A DNA stretch of 64,000 bases from the NCBI GenBank assembly GCA_026391355.1, contig JAPLDH010000022.1, forward strand, positions 1-64,000. The letters run 5' to 3'. Below, one piece after another: positions 19,101 through 25,639 of this stretch; position 1 is the stretch's first letter, and every line of letters begins with the position of its first letter. The notes below the pieces were generated by a model. That model was not told the DNA's origin. It made no database searches and saw only the letters and a program-made list of their open reading frames with translations. Both the position numbers and the translations under genes were made by a program. This DNA is from Bacteroidota bacterium (GTDB lineage Bacteria; Bacteroidota; Bacteroidia; Bacteroidales; FEN-979).

Positions 19101-20082
19101 CTGTCCAGGCGGGTATTTGAGCAACATCGCCGACGAAAAGCACAAATGTCGGGGGCTGATATCCCTGAGGAGGAGTGTTGTAAAGTCCCATCAGGTAATT
19201 TCTGATCGAGTTGTTTGTGTTGCCAACAGCCGGATTGTTTGTATAGGCCTGGATGACTTTATAGCCTTTTTTTGTTTTCCACTGGATAAAGGGCTGCAAA
19301 GCATTATGGAACAGTGGATCGGATACGATCACGTATGTAACGGGGCCTGATGTGATAAGGGAATCTGGCAATGATTTATAGTTGGCCAGCATCTGATAAG
19401 AGTTCTCAAAATAGGGTGACCAGTGTTTTGTTTTAAGGTCGAGTGTGGCGTTGAGATTTCCGTTCTTAAAATGGATAATTACATCAAAACTGCTGAATAC
19501 CCTGATTTTCTTTGTAACCGGATTATAGAGGATGGGAGAGACATCGAGTCTGGCCAGGTTGACAGAACGCATGATTCCAACATATTTAACGGTCGCAAGG
19601 GGTTGCCCAAGGAACTCATTTTTTTGGTAAGTTTCTGCATTATAAATAAACGGGATTTTATCCGGGTCAATGATATTTTTGCTAACCGGGGCCTGGGCAG
19701 GGATGATCTTATTTGATATTCCCTCGGTTGCGAGGTCATATTCCGAATATGAAACATTGCTAAAGGTGATTTCAATGGTCGAATTTAATGGTATTTCGAC
19801 CAGGCGGTGAAACACAGGAAGTTTGGGGTCTCCAACCGTGTTGGAATTTCCATATCCCTGGATAAATAACTCTGTAAAGAGTCCTTGTTTGGTCTGAACA
19901 TCCCGGAATTGAACCGCTGAAATGGTTGTTGTAAATGATAGTTTTTCATATGTGTTCAGGGTGTAATTGATTTCCGTTTTACCGGTATTTATCCTGATCT
20001 CCCCGGCATAAACAGAGGACAGGCCAATAACGGTGCAAAGGAGTATGCTAAGGAAAACTTTTTTACTTGTAGCGTTTGTCAT
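16177..20082 (-). CDS. Secreted C25 (gingipain-family) protease with CUB domain and T9SS sorting domain
   Basis: A 1301-aa exported protease. The start is placed at the ATG at 20082, which opens a signal peptide (MTNATSKKVFLSILLCTVIG); the longer frame begins with TTG. The C25 domain has catalytic His at about 453 (TAHGSEDGW) and a double cysteine at about 485-486 (VGNCCKTANF). Downstream come beta-sandwich modules with GGNGNGVLDPGES-type segments. A CUB domain follows (about 965-1080; CNAQFFDSGGPQNDY, SYDYLSVYDGPN), then an Ig/PKD-like region and a T9SS sorting domain ending VVKKLILSK. CUB domains bind protein or glycan partners, so this enzyme probably acts on host- or matrix-like substrates at the surface. 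First gene of the two-protease operon. Confidence 0.9.
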   Translation of the reverse strand: MTNATSKKVFLSILLCTVIGLSSVYAGEIRINTGKTEINYTLNTYEKLSFTTTISAVQFRDVQTKQGLFTELFIQGYGNSNTVGDPKLPVFHRLVEIPLNSTIEITFSNVSYSEYDLATEGISNKIIPAQAPVSKNIIDPDKIPFIYNAETYQKNEFLGQPLATVKYVGIMRSVNLARLDVSPILYNPVTKKIRVFSSFDVIIHFKNGNLNATLDLKTKHWSPYFENSYQMLANYKSLPDSLITSGPVTYVIVSDPLFHNALQPFIQWKTKKGYKVIQAYTNNPAVGNTNNSIRNYLMGLYNTPPQGYQPPTFVLFVGDVAQIPAWTGSGHPSDLNYCEYTNDNLPEVYCGRFSAQNITQLQPYIDKTLEYEQYAMPNDAFLGEVTGVAGADADHQLTYGNGQINYGTTYYFNTSHNILSHTYLQPMPSGQNYSQDIRNDVSNGEAYSNYTAHGSEDGWADPQFSISQIPALQNDHKYCLMVGNCCKTANFSVNCFAEETVRAAHKCAVGYIGCSDYSYWDEDYWWGVGFKAVATNPSFDPQHLGAYDVIFHDQGEPTSEWATTMAQMMQGGDMAVEESGSSMNVYYWETYTLMGDPSLSIYLSIPSQLTATYQTPMIDGTTSLMVTTEPNAYIGLSVHDTVLLDAKCADASGVVNLSFSAVTPPDTLDIIATKQFRKPYIGTIPVIPSTTPFVILSSYTVDDSIGGNNDHNADFDENIKLNVTVHNIGSFNAGSVTGTLSTSDTNVIITSNTFNFGPILAGGSVTGNDAYSLTIKNNVQDQHSVSCSLILTDGSNTWNSTLVIILNAPHINITGLLVQDPAPGGNGNGVLDPGESATLKITVINNGHAPVNNGIGHLLPISPSGGFIIIQNPDQYLGTLPLNGTIYQNYNVIINGITPLGTVVNLANTVTAGGANQYSGQKQFDLVIGQIPQYNMSNGSVTTCNAQFFDSGGPQNDYSLNEDFTMTFSPGTAGAKVKAAFTAFDIESETTCSYDYLSVYDGPNTTSVLIGKYCGTDSPGTVTATTTSGDLTFKFHSDYSLTLSGWSADIQCSGGPLTLIASAFPTSVCLGNSSQLSVIPTGGSGNYTYLWSPATYLDDPASATPVSTPVGNITYTVTVNDGFTNITSSPVILTVLPVPQAPVISEIGSILTSSANSNNQWFLNGALIPGATTQNYTPNATGDYYAKVYDAINGCLSDPSNIITILMTGISEKTGENYVQINPNPFTGKVTINYTVNTVGKITITLFDSFGKEVKVLADGVVSSTGKYSILMNGDHLTSGVYYCKVQTAGYIVVKKLILSK

Positions 20083-20130
20083 ATGAAAGCTAATTTTATG
20101 AAGAAGATACAATTATAACAATTTAAGTAA

Positions 20131-20138
20131 CAAAGGTA
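20131..20138 (-). promoter_or_regulatory. -7 box before the C25 protease operon
   Basis: On the minus strand TACCTTTG (20138-20131) matches TAnnTTTG, 48 bases before the chosen ATG at 20082. Confidence 0.5.
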
Positions 20139-20192
20139 AGAATTTAATTGAATTCCGATTGGACGAATTATGATTTACAATCTTTCGGAGAT

Positions 20193-20276
20193 AAAAAACC
20201 ATTATTGAGTGACATATCCATGCTATATAGTGATTACATTTTTTGAAAGAGTTCCTGCGCGGTACTTTTGCTTTCA
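20193..20276 (+). promoter_or_regulatory. Duplicated promoter/operator, copy A (small lipoprotein)
   Basis: An 84-bp segment matches 21152-21235 without gaps and with only 5 mismatches. It holds two GTGA half-sites 21 bp apart (20209, 20230), a -33 TTTG (20242-20245), a 17-bp spacer and a -7 box TACTTTTG (20263-20270). Direct half-sites two helical turns apart, next to the -33 box, fit binding by a LytTR-type regulator; such a regulator is encoded at 24687. The assignment to that regulator is inference. Confidence 0.65.
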
Positions 20277-20296
20277 CAATAATTAAAAATTTAGCT

Positions 20297-20404
20297 ATGA
20301 AAAAATCAATTTCGTTTCCCGGTTTTACAGCTATCCTTATGATCGTTGGCATTCTTTTAACATCGTGCGGGTGTAAAAAAAATAGTACAGAAACATCAAC
20401 TTAA
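20297..20404 (+). CDS. Tiny lipoprotein (35 aa)
   Basis: An ATG 26 bases after a strong -7 box opens a 35-codon frame. It has a basic start (MKKS), a hydrophobic core (FTAILMIVGILL) and a lipobox LTSC followed by G and a second cysteine, then a short polar tail KKNSTETST. Cleavage by signal peptidase II would leave a lipidated peptide of about 12 residues. It resembles entericidin-type or other very small lipoproteins, but I do not recognise a family. It is driven by a near copy of the TonB-receptor promoter, so it is likely expressed with the receptor and the two-component system. It is the only plausible frame behind that promoter. Confidence 0.6.
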   Translation: MKKSISFPGFTAILMIVGILLTSCGCKKNSTETST

Positions 20405-20486
20405 CTATTATTGAAAATATATGCCGATTTGTTTAAACTGGCTCAGGGTGGTCAGCTTCCATGGTGAAGACAAAGTATAATGTAAC

Positions 20487-20819
20487 TTAAATTTTTATTT
20501 TCCGGACAGCCCTTAGCCTTGAAATGCGCATTCGGGAACTTATGGCTTTCAAAACTTCAATTCGCGTAGGAGTAATTCGGTATATGACTAAATATGAACC
20601 AAAAATGATATTGCGGTACATTCGGCTTTTCGTAATAAGATACCTACATTCCGGATGAATTTCATAAAGATTTCTAAGCGCCCGGATCATAAAAAGCAAT
20701 TCGGCCTTGAACGTTTCCGCAGCGTTTTTGCCAAATGTTTCGACTCCATACAAATAAATGTTTTGTATGTCGGTTTCAGCAATGGTCGAAATGATTACAG
20801 GCCTTTCCTGAGTTTCCAT
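20487..20819 (-). CDS. ParE/RelE-family toxin
   Basis: A 110-aa protein of the ParE/RelE toxin superfamily. It has the N-terminal ISTIAETDIQNIYLYGVETFG helix pair, then a C-terminal beta-sheet with YRNIIFGSYLVIYRITPTRIEVLKAI, the usual place of the conserved R/Y and 'V-R.T-I-VL-I' strands. ParE toxins poison DNA gyrase, while RelE toxins cut mRNA on the ribosome; the residues here do not decide between them, though the layout is closer to ParE. Its start overlaps the end of a small acidic/basic partner gene by 25 bases, the usual antitoxin-first arrangement. Confidence 0.8.
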   Translation of the reverse strand: METQERPVIISTIAETDIQNIYLYGVETFGKNAAETFKAELLFMIRALRNLYEIHPECRYLITKSRMYRNIIFGSYLVIYRITPTRIEVLKAISSRMRISRLRAVRKIKI

Positions 20820-20980
20820 TCTTCAAACCGTTGCTCAAAATCATCCGGATTAATAAACGGCCCTTGCTCAGCTTTTTTAATTTCAGCCTTCAGGTCATCG
20901 ATTGAAACAGTCTGGTCAGGTAAAGCCCAGTTTGTGTTCTTTTTCGTGGTTTTATCTTTTGGAAGTTTGGTTGTTTTCAT
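20795..20980 (-). CDS. Antitoxin partner of the ParE-like toxin
   Basis: A 61-aa protein with a lysine/threonine-rich N-terminus (MKTTKLPKDKTTKK) and an amphipathic, acidic C-terminal half (SIDDLKAEIKKAEQ, DDFEQRFEEWKLRKG) suited to wrapping around a ParE-type toxin. No ribbon-helix-helix or HTH domain is evident, so it may not bind DNA itself. It is called by position: it precedes and overlaps the toxin gene and has a TAnnTTTG box about 14 bases upstream of its start. Similarity to a named antitoxin family could not be seen by eye. Confidence 0.7.
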   Translation of the reverse strand: MKTTKLPKDKTTKKNTNWALPDQTVSIDDLKAEIKKAEQGPFINPDDFEQRFEEWKLRKGL

Positions 20981-20994
20981 TGCCAGACTTTTTG

Positions 20995-21002
20995 CAAAGG
21001 TA
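20995..21002 (-). promoter_or_regulatory. -7 box before the toxin-antitoxin pair
   Basis: Minus-strand TACCTTTG (21002-20995) lies 14 bases before the antitoxin ATG at 20980, giving a very short leader. Confidence 0.5.
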
Positions 21003-21140
21003 AGTATTTTTCAGCCGACACATTAACCAATATTCCTTCATCCACGCTGATCAAACATCCTTAACATGAAGGGTGTGGTGGTTATGTTTTCATCAACCTT
21101 ATAATCCTCTTTCTTCGACGAGGAAACAGTTTCCCAAAAC

Positions 21141-21235
21141 CATTCAGTGACAAAAAACCATTATTGGGTGACATATCCATTCTATATGGTGATTACATTT
21201 TTTGAAAGATTTCCTGCGCGTTACTTTTGCTTTCA
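21141..21235 (+). promoter_or_regulatory. Duplicated promoter/operator, copy B (TonB receptor)
   Basis: Three GTGA half-sites at 21147, 21168 and 21189 are spaced exactly 21 bp apart, each preceded by CATT. They are followed by TTTG (21201-21204), a 17-bp spacer and TACTTTTG (21222-21229), 27 bases before the ATG at 21257. Bases 21152-21235 repeat copy A at 20193-20276 (79 of 84 identical). A 21-bp direct-repeat spacing is known for LytTR regulators such as AgrA; the cognate LytTR protein is encoded downstream. Confidence 0.68.
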
Positions 21236-21256
21236 TATTAATCAGGATTATTGAAA

Positions 21257-23620
21257 ATGAAAAAATATTTTTTGCTTTTTTTGCTTTTTATATCGCATTT
21301 GTCATTTGCCCAGAACAACAGGCAGAAAATAAGAGGTGTAGTTATAGATAAGCTTTCACAAACGACCCTTCCGGGAGCTACCATTCAGATTAATACTAAT
21401 ACTGGGAATGTAGGAACGGTAACCGATGGGAAAGGAAATTATGTTCTTCCGGATGTGGTGCCGGGCAGGTATGAGGTAAAGATTTCATACATTGGGTATA
21501 AAGAGGTAGTGGTGCCCAACGTGGTTGTCACTTCCGGGAAGGAAACTATCCTGGATATCGCGATGGAGGAGGATATAAAATCACTGAATGAAGTTGTGAT
21601 AACTGCCAACAGCAAAGACAAAACCATCAACAGTTTAACCACTAACAGCGCCCGCACGTTTTCGATGGAAGAGGTGAACCGGTATGCCGGTGGGCGAAGC
21701 GACCCGGCGCGGCTTGCCGCTAATTTTGCCGGCGTCAGCGCCACCGACGACAGCAGGAATGACATCGTTATCCGCGGAAATTCGCCCGTGGGGGTGCTGT
21801 GGCGCATCGACGGCATGGATGCAACAAATCCAAACCATTTTGCATCCATAGGGACAACAGGCGGCGCGGTGAGTGCCTTGAACACCAACATGTTGAAGAG
21901 TTCCGATTTTTTCACCTCGGCCTGGCCGGCAGAGTATGGCAATGCGATTTCCGGGGTTTTCGATATCGGTTTCAGAAATGGGAATACACAAAAACGAGAG
22001 ACATCTGTTCAGCTTGGATTAATAACCGGGCTGGAAGCGATGACTGAAGGTCCAATTAGTAAAGCCAATGGCTCATCCTATCTGATCGGCTACCGGTATT
22101 CATTGGCAGGCATTGCCCAGGCCATGGGAATAAACATTGGCACTACTGCAACGCCCACTTACCAGGATCTTTCATTCAAAATAAACAGCGGGGAGACAAA
22201 ACTTGGCAGGTTTACCCTGTTTGGCATCCTGGCCACGAGTACCATTGCTATCGAAGGAGGTAAGCTCACATCCGGTAATTTATATGGCAATGGGAATAAA
22301 GTGGATTTTAGCAGCCGGATCGGAATCGGAGGATTAAAACACTTCCTTCAGATCAACAGCAAGTCTTTTCTAAGCACTACGATCGGGATTAACTATTCAA
22401 AAACCAATCAGTTGAATTACGCCTATGATTCAACCGGAAATTCCTACAGCAAAGAGGAAAATAAAGTGAGCAAAACAGGGTATGAATTTATTACGAGTTA
22501 TAATCTGAAAATTAATTCCAGGCTGTTTTTTAAAACAGGCGTCCAAGCCGAATATATGAAGTTATATCTTTACGACAGGGACAGAAGGGACCTCCGTGAA
22601 GCGTGGAAACAAATCTGGGATTACAACAGTTACACTACCCTTGCCCAGTCGTATGCACATCTGAAATACAGCATAAGCGACAAGCTCACGCTGAATGCAG
22701 GCATCCATGCACAGGAGTTCTTCCTGAACCATTCAGTCTCGGTTGAACCTCGTTTCGGGTTAAAGTATGAATTGAATCATAAAAACAGTTTCAGCTTTGG
22801 ATATGGCCTTCATTCGCAAATGCAACCTTTAAATGTCTATTTTTTACAAACCTTAAACCCTGACGGGTCGGTAGTTTACAATAACAAGAACCTGGACTTT
22901 ACTAAAAGTCACCATTTCGTGTTGGGATATGATTTGCAGCCATTCAATGATTGGCGGTTAAAAGCGGAGGTCTATTATCAATATCTTTACAACGTGCCCG
23001 TAAATACTTATTCAAGCAGTTACTCCATGCTGAATACCGGGGCCAGTTTTAAAACCGATCTGGAAGACAGCCTGACAAATAAAGGCACCGGAAGAAACTA
23101 TGGGGTTGAATTAACCATTGAGAAATTCTTTAGCAACGGATATTACGGCTTATTAACAGCTTCACTGTACCAGTCAAAATATACTGCAAGTGACGGGGTG
23201 GAAAGAAATACGGCATTTAACGGGAGATATGTGGCCAACCTCCTAACAGGAAAAGAGTGGAAGCTCGGACGGGAAAAGAGAAACGCCATCACAACCGATT
23301 TAAAAATTACCTATGCAGGAGGACGGTATTATACACCAATTGATTTACAAGCATCGCAAAGAACGGGTCATGAGCAGTTAAAAAGCGATGAAGATGCCTA
23401 TTCAAGCACCTATCCCGATTATTTCAGGATGGATTTCAAGGTTGGATTTACACTGAACAGCCGTAAAAAAAGGTTGTCTCAATCTATTTCTTTAGATTTA
23501 CAGAATGTAACAAATAATAAAAACGTTTTCTCACAGAATTATGATGACAGGCGAAGGGAAATAAGTACAACCTATCAACTTGGGTTTTTCCCGAACTTTA
23601 TTTATAAAATTCAATTTTAA
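21257..23620 (+). CDS. TonB-dependent receptor with carboxypeptidase-like N-terminal domain
   Basis: A 787-aa outer-membrane receptor. The start is the ATG two codons inside a TTG-initiated frame; a signal peptide follows (MKKYFLLFLLFISHLSFAQ). Residues about 25-110 form a CarboxypepD_reg-like domain (IRGVVIDKLSQTTLPGATIQ). A plug domain follows (about 120-230; DIVIRGNSPVGVLWRIDGMD), then a 22-strand-type barrel ending in NFIYKIQF with terminal Phe. No SusD partner is present, so glycan uptake of the SusCD type is unlikely; siderophore, peptide, cobalamin or signalling roles are possible. It is followed at 11 bases by a histidine kinase and a LytTR regulator, suggesting that transport or ligand binding is controlled by that pair. 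Confidence 0.9.
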   Translation: MKKYFLLFLLFISHLSFAQNNRQKIRGVVIDKLSQTTLPGATIQINTNTGNVGTVTDGKGNYVLPDVVPGRYEVKISYIGYKEVVVPNVVVTSGKETILDIAMEEDIKSLNEVVITANSKDKTINSLTTNSARTFSMEEVNRYAGGRSDPARLAANFAGVSATDDSRNDIVIRGNSPVGVLWRIDGMDATNPNHFASIGTTGGAVSALNTNMLKSSDFFTSAWPAEYGNAISGVFDIGFRNGNTQKRETSVQLGLITGLEAMTEGPISKANGSSYLIGYRYSLAGIAQAMGINIGTTATPTYQDLSFKINSGETKLGRFTLFGILATSTIAIEGGKLTSGNLYGNGNKVDFSSRIGIGGLKHFLQINSKSFLSTTIGINYSKTNQLNYAYDSTGNSYSKEENKVSKTGYEFITSYNLKINSRLFFKTGVQAEYMKLYLYDRDRRDLREAWKQIWDYNSYTTLAQSYAHLKYSISDKLTLNAGIHAQEFFLNHSVSVEPRFGLKYELNHKNSFSFGYGLHSQMQPLNVYFLQTLNPDGSVVYNNKNLDFTKSHHFVLGYDLQPFNDWRLKAEVYYQYLYNVPVNTYSSSYSMLNTGASFKTDLEDSLTNKGTGRNYGVELTIEKFFSNGYYGLLTASLYQSKYTASDGVERNTAFNGRYVANLLTGKEWKLGREKRNAITTDLKITYAGGRYYTPIDLQASQRTGHEQLKSDEDAYSSTYPDYFRMDFKVGFTLNSRKKRLSQSISLDLQNVTNNKNVFSQNYDDRRREISTTYQLGFFPNFIYKIQF

Positions 23621-23631
23621 GAAGTTTCACC

Positions 23632-24690
23632 ATGATAAAAACGAAGAAGAGAATTCTCATCCTTTACGGATTGATCTGGGCGTTGGTCTTTTCCGCACCC
23701 TATTTACGTAACATGCAGGATATAAACTCGCTTGACTGGGAAAGGGTAGTCGGGGACTGGACGCACCTGTTTTTCTACTTCATTGTTTTCCTGGTCAATA
23801 TATATATCCTGGTGCCGAAATTCCTGTTTCGTAAAAAGCGGTCTCAATATGTAATAATCGTGATAGGTATTATCTTAATGGTAACAATAATTGATATGCT
23901 TATTCATCCGGGAATAGCACCACCTCGTATTCAAGGTTATGGGATGCCACCTGAAGATGTACAACCAGGTTTATTGGCGCCTCATTCACTTTTACCAACT
24001 TTTTTTAATAACCTCATCACCGGGATTCTCATTATCGGAACGGGTGCGGCTTTCGAACTGGAGTATAAATGGTTAAGCGAGGAGAAGTTGAGAAAAGACA
24101 TCGAGAAAGAACAACTCAAAACAAACCTGGCTTTATTAAGGCACCAGGTAAGTCCCCATTTTTTCATGAATACCCTGAACAACATACATTCACTTATTGA
24201 AATAGATACAGAAAAAGCACAGGATGCTGTCGCGCGGCTATCAACACTCATGAGGTACCTTCTTTACGATTCTGCTCAAAATACGATCGAATTGAAAAAG
24301 GAGATCGAATTCATCAACAGTTTTATTTCGCTTATGAAACTTAGGCATTCGGATGAGGTAGAAGTTACAGTTGTGATTCCTGAACAAGTTCCTGATACTA
24401 AAATCCCTCCCATGCTTTTTATCTCGTTGCTTGAAAATGCCTTCAAACATGGGGTGAATTACCCTATGAAGTCGTATATCTGTTTTGAACTTCAAATTAT
24501 TGGGAATTCCCTTAATTGCGTTATCAAAAACAGCAAGCATAAAGCTGCCGGAAATGGTCAGGGCGAATATTCAGGAATTGGTCTTGATAATATTAAGGAG
24601 AGTTTAAAGTTATTATACGGGGATGATTTTCAGTTAAATATTCTCGATAAAGAAAATGAATTTGAAGTCGACCTGAAAATTCCAATATGA
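23632..24690 (+). CDS. LytS/YehU-type sensor histidine kinase
   Basis: A 352-aa membrane kinase. Four hydrophobic segments occupy residues about 9-24, 46-65, 72-92 and 125-142. A short coiled linker then leads into the His_kinase domain, LRHQVSPHFFMNTLNNIHSL, with phospho-accepting His176. The ATPase domain has PPMLFISLLENAFKHGVN and GIGLDNIKESL as N and G boxes. There is no periplasmic sensor domain of any size, so signals are probably sensed within the membrane or passed on by a partner protein. Its stop overlaps the start of the LytTR regulator (ATGA), so the two are translated together. Confidence 0.92.
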   Translation: MIKTKKRILILYGLIWALVFSAPYLRNMQDINSLDWERVVGDWTHLFFYFIVFLVNIYILVPKFLFRKKRSQYVIIVIGIILMVTIIDMLIHPGIAPPRIQGYGMPPEDVQPGLLAPHSLLPTFFNNLITGILIIGTGAAFELEYKWLSEEKLRKDIEKEQLKTNLALLRHQVSPHFFMNTLNNIHSLIEIDTEKAQDAVARLSTLMRYLLYDSAQNTIELKKEIEFINSFISLMKLRHSDEVEVTVVIPEQVPDTKIPPMLFISLLENAFKHGVNYPMKSYICFELQIIGNSLNCVIKNSKHKAAGNGQGEYSGIGLDNIKESLKLLYGDDFQLNILDKENEFEVDLKIPI

Positions 24691-25406
24691 AGATACAATG
24701 TATTGCCATAGATGATGAACCTCTGGCAGTAAAAAAGATATCTGGGTATATACAGAAAACACCTTTCCTGGAATTGGTAGCAGAGTGCAGGAGTGCATTC
24801 GAGGCAATAAGCATACTTGAGAATAACAAGGTCCATCTGATGTTTATTGATATTAACATGCCCGATCTGAACGGGATGGAATTTGTTAAATCGCTGACAG
24901 ACAAACCCTATGTTGTTTTTACGACGGCTTACAGTGAATACGCGGTAGAAGGGTTTCAGGTGGACGCGGTGGATTATTTATTAAAGCCGATTACCTATGC
25001 CGGTTTTCTGAAAGCGGCCAGCAAGGTGAAGAACCTTATTGATTTAACCGCTAATAACCAAAAGGAAAGCATCAAGTCATCTGCAGATCATTTGTTTGTA
25101 AAATCAAAATATAAACTTATCCGCATCGAACCGGATGACATCAAATATATTGAAAGCCAGCATGAGTATATCAAAATCCATTTGATTAATGGTAACCCCG
25201 TAACTACTCAGTTAAGCATGAAAGCCATCGAAGAACAACTTCCATCCGACCGGTTTATGAGAGTTCACCGTTCGTATATCGTTAATCTTAAAAAGATTTC
25301 AGTCATAGAGAGGAACAGAATTGTTTTCGATGGTAAAGTATACATCCCTGTCAGCGATCAATATAAAGAAAAATTCCAGGAATATATTGATGGGAATTTT
25401 GTTTAG
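24687..25406 (+). CDS. LytTR-family response regulator
   Basis: A 239-aa regulator. The receiver domain (residues 1-120) has the acidic pair IDDEPLA, phospho-acceptor Asp55 in MFIDINMPDLNG and Lys100 in DYLLKPI. The LytTR DNA-binding domain (about 130-237) has DDIKYIESQHEYIKIH, SMKAIEEQLPSDRFMRVHRSYIVNLKKI and IPVSDQYKEKF. LytTR proteins bind pairs of short direct repeats about 21 bp apart. Such repeats occur upstream of the TonB receptor and the small lipoprotein in this same locus, which are the most likely targets. Translationally coupled to the histidine kinase. Confidence 0.93.
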   Translation: MKIQCIAIDDEPLAVKKISGYIQKTPFLELVAECRSAFEAISILENNKVHLMFIDINMPDLNGMEFVKSLTDKPYVVFTTAYSEYAVEGFQVDAVDYLLKPITYAGFLKAASKVKNLIDLTANNQKESIKSSADHLFVKSKYKLIRIEPDDIKYIESQHEYIKIHLINGNPVTTQLSMKAIEEQLPSDRFMRVHRSYIVNLKKISVIERNRIVFDGKVYIPVSDQYKEKFQEYIDGNFV

Positions 25407-25639
25407 CAGGTTCATTTCTTCTGTTGTATCGAGCAGGCATTAAGTAGAGCCTGATTTACCTGGATTTTAATTTGGGAAAAAGTTACAATCACGTTATTCG
25501 TCGCATTTATGGAAACATCAACATCAGTGAGAAGAATAAAAATAAAAAAAAGACAAATAAACAATCTTCTCCTGAATCAATTCGAGATCCGTAACGGAAA
25601 GGTAACTTGTAAGCAGTCAGGGGCACCAAGAAGTTCTGT

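Noticed and set aside
20113-20352. A 79-codon minus-strand frame between the C25 operon and the small lipoprotein
   Set aside because: It covers the duplicated promoter segment and the C25 promoter, so it is regulatory DNA, not coding.
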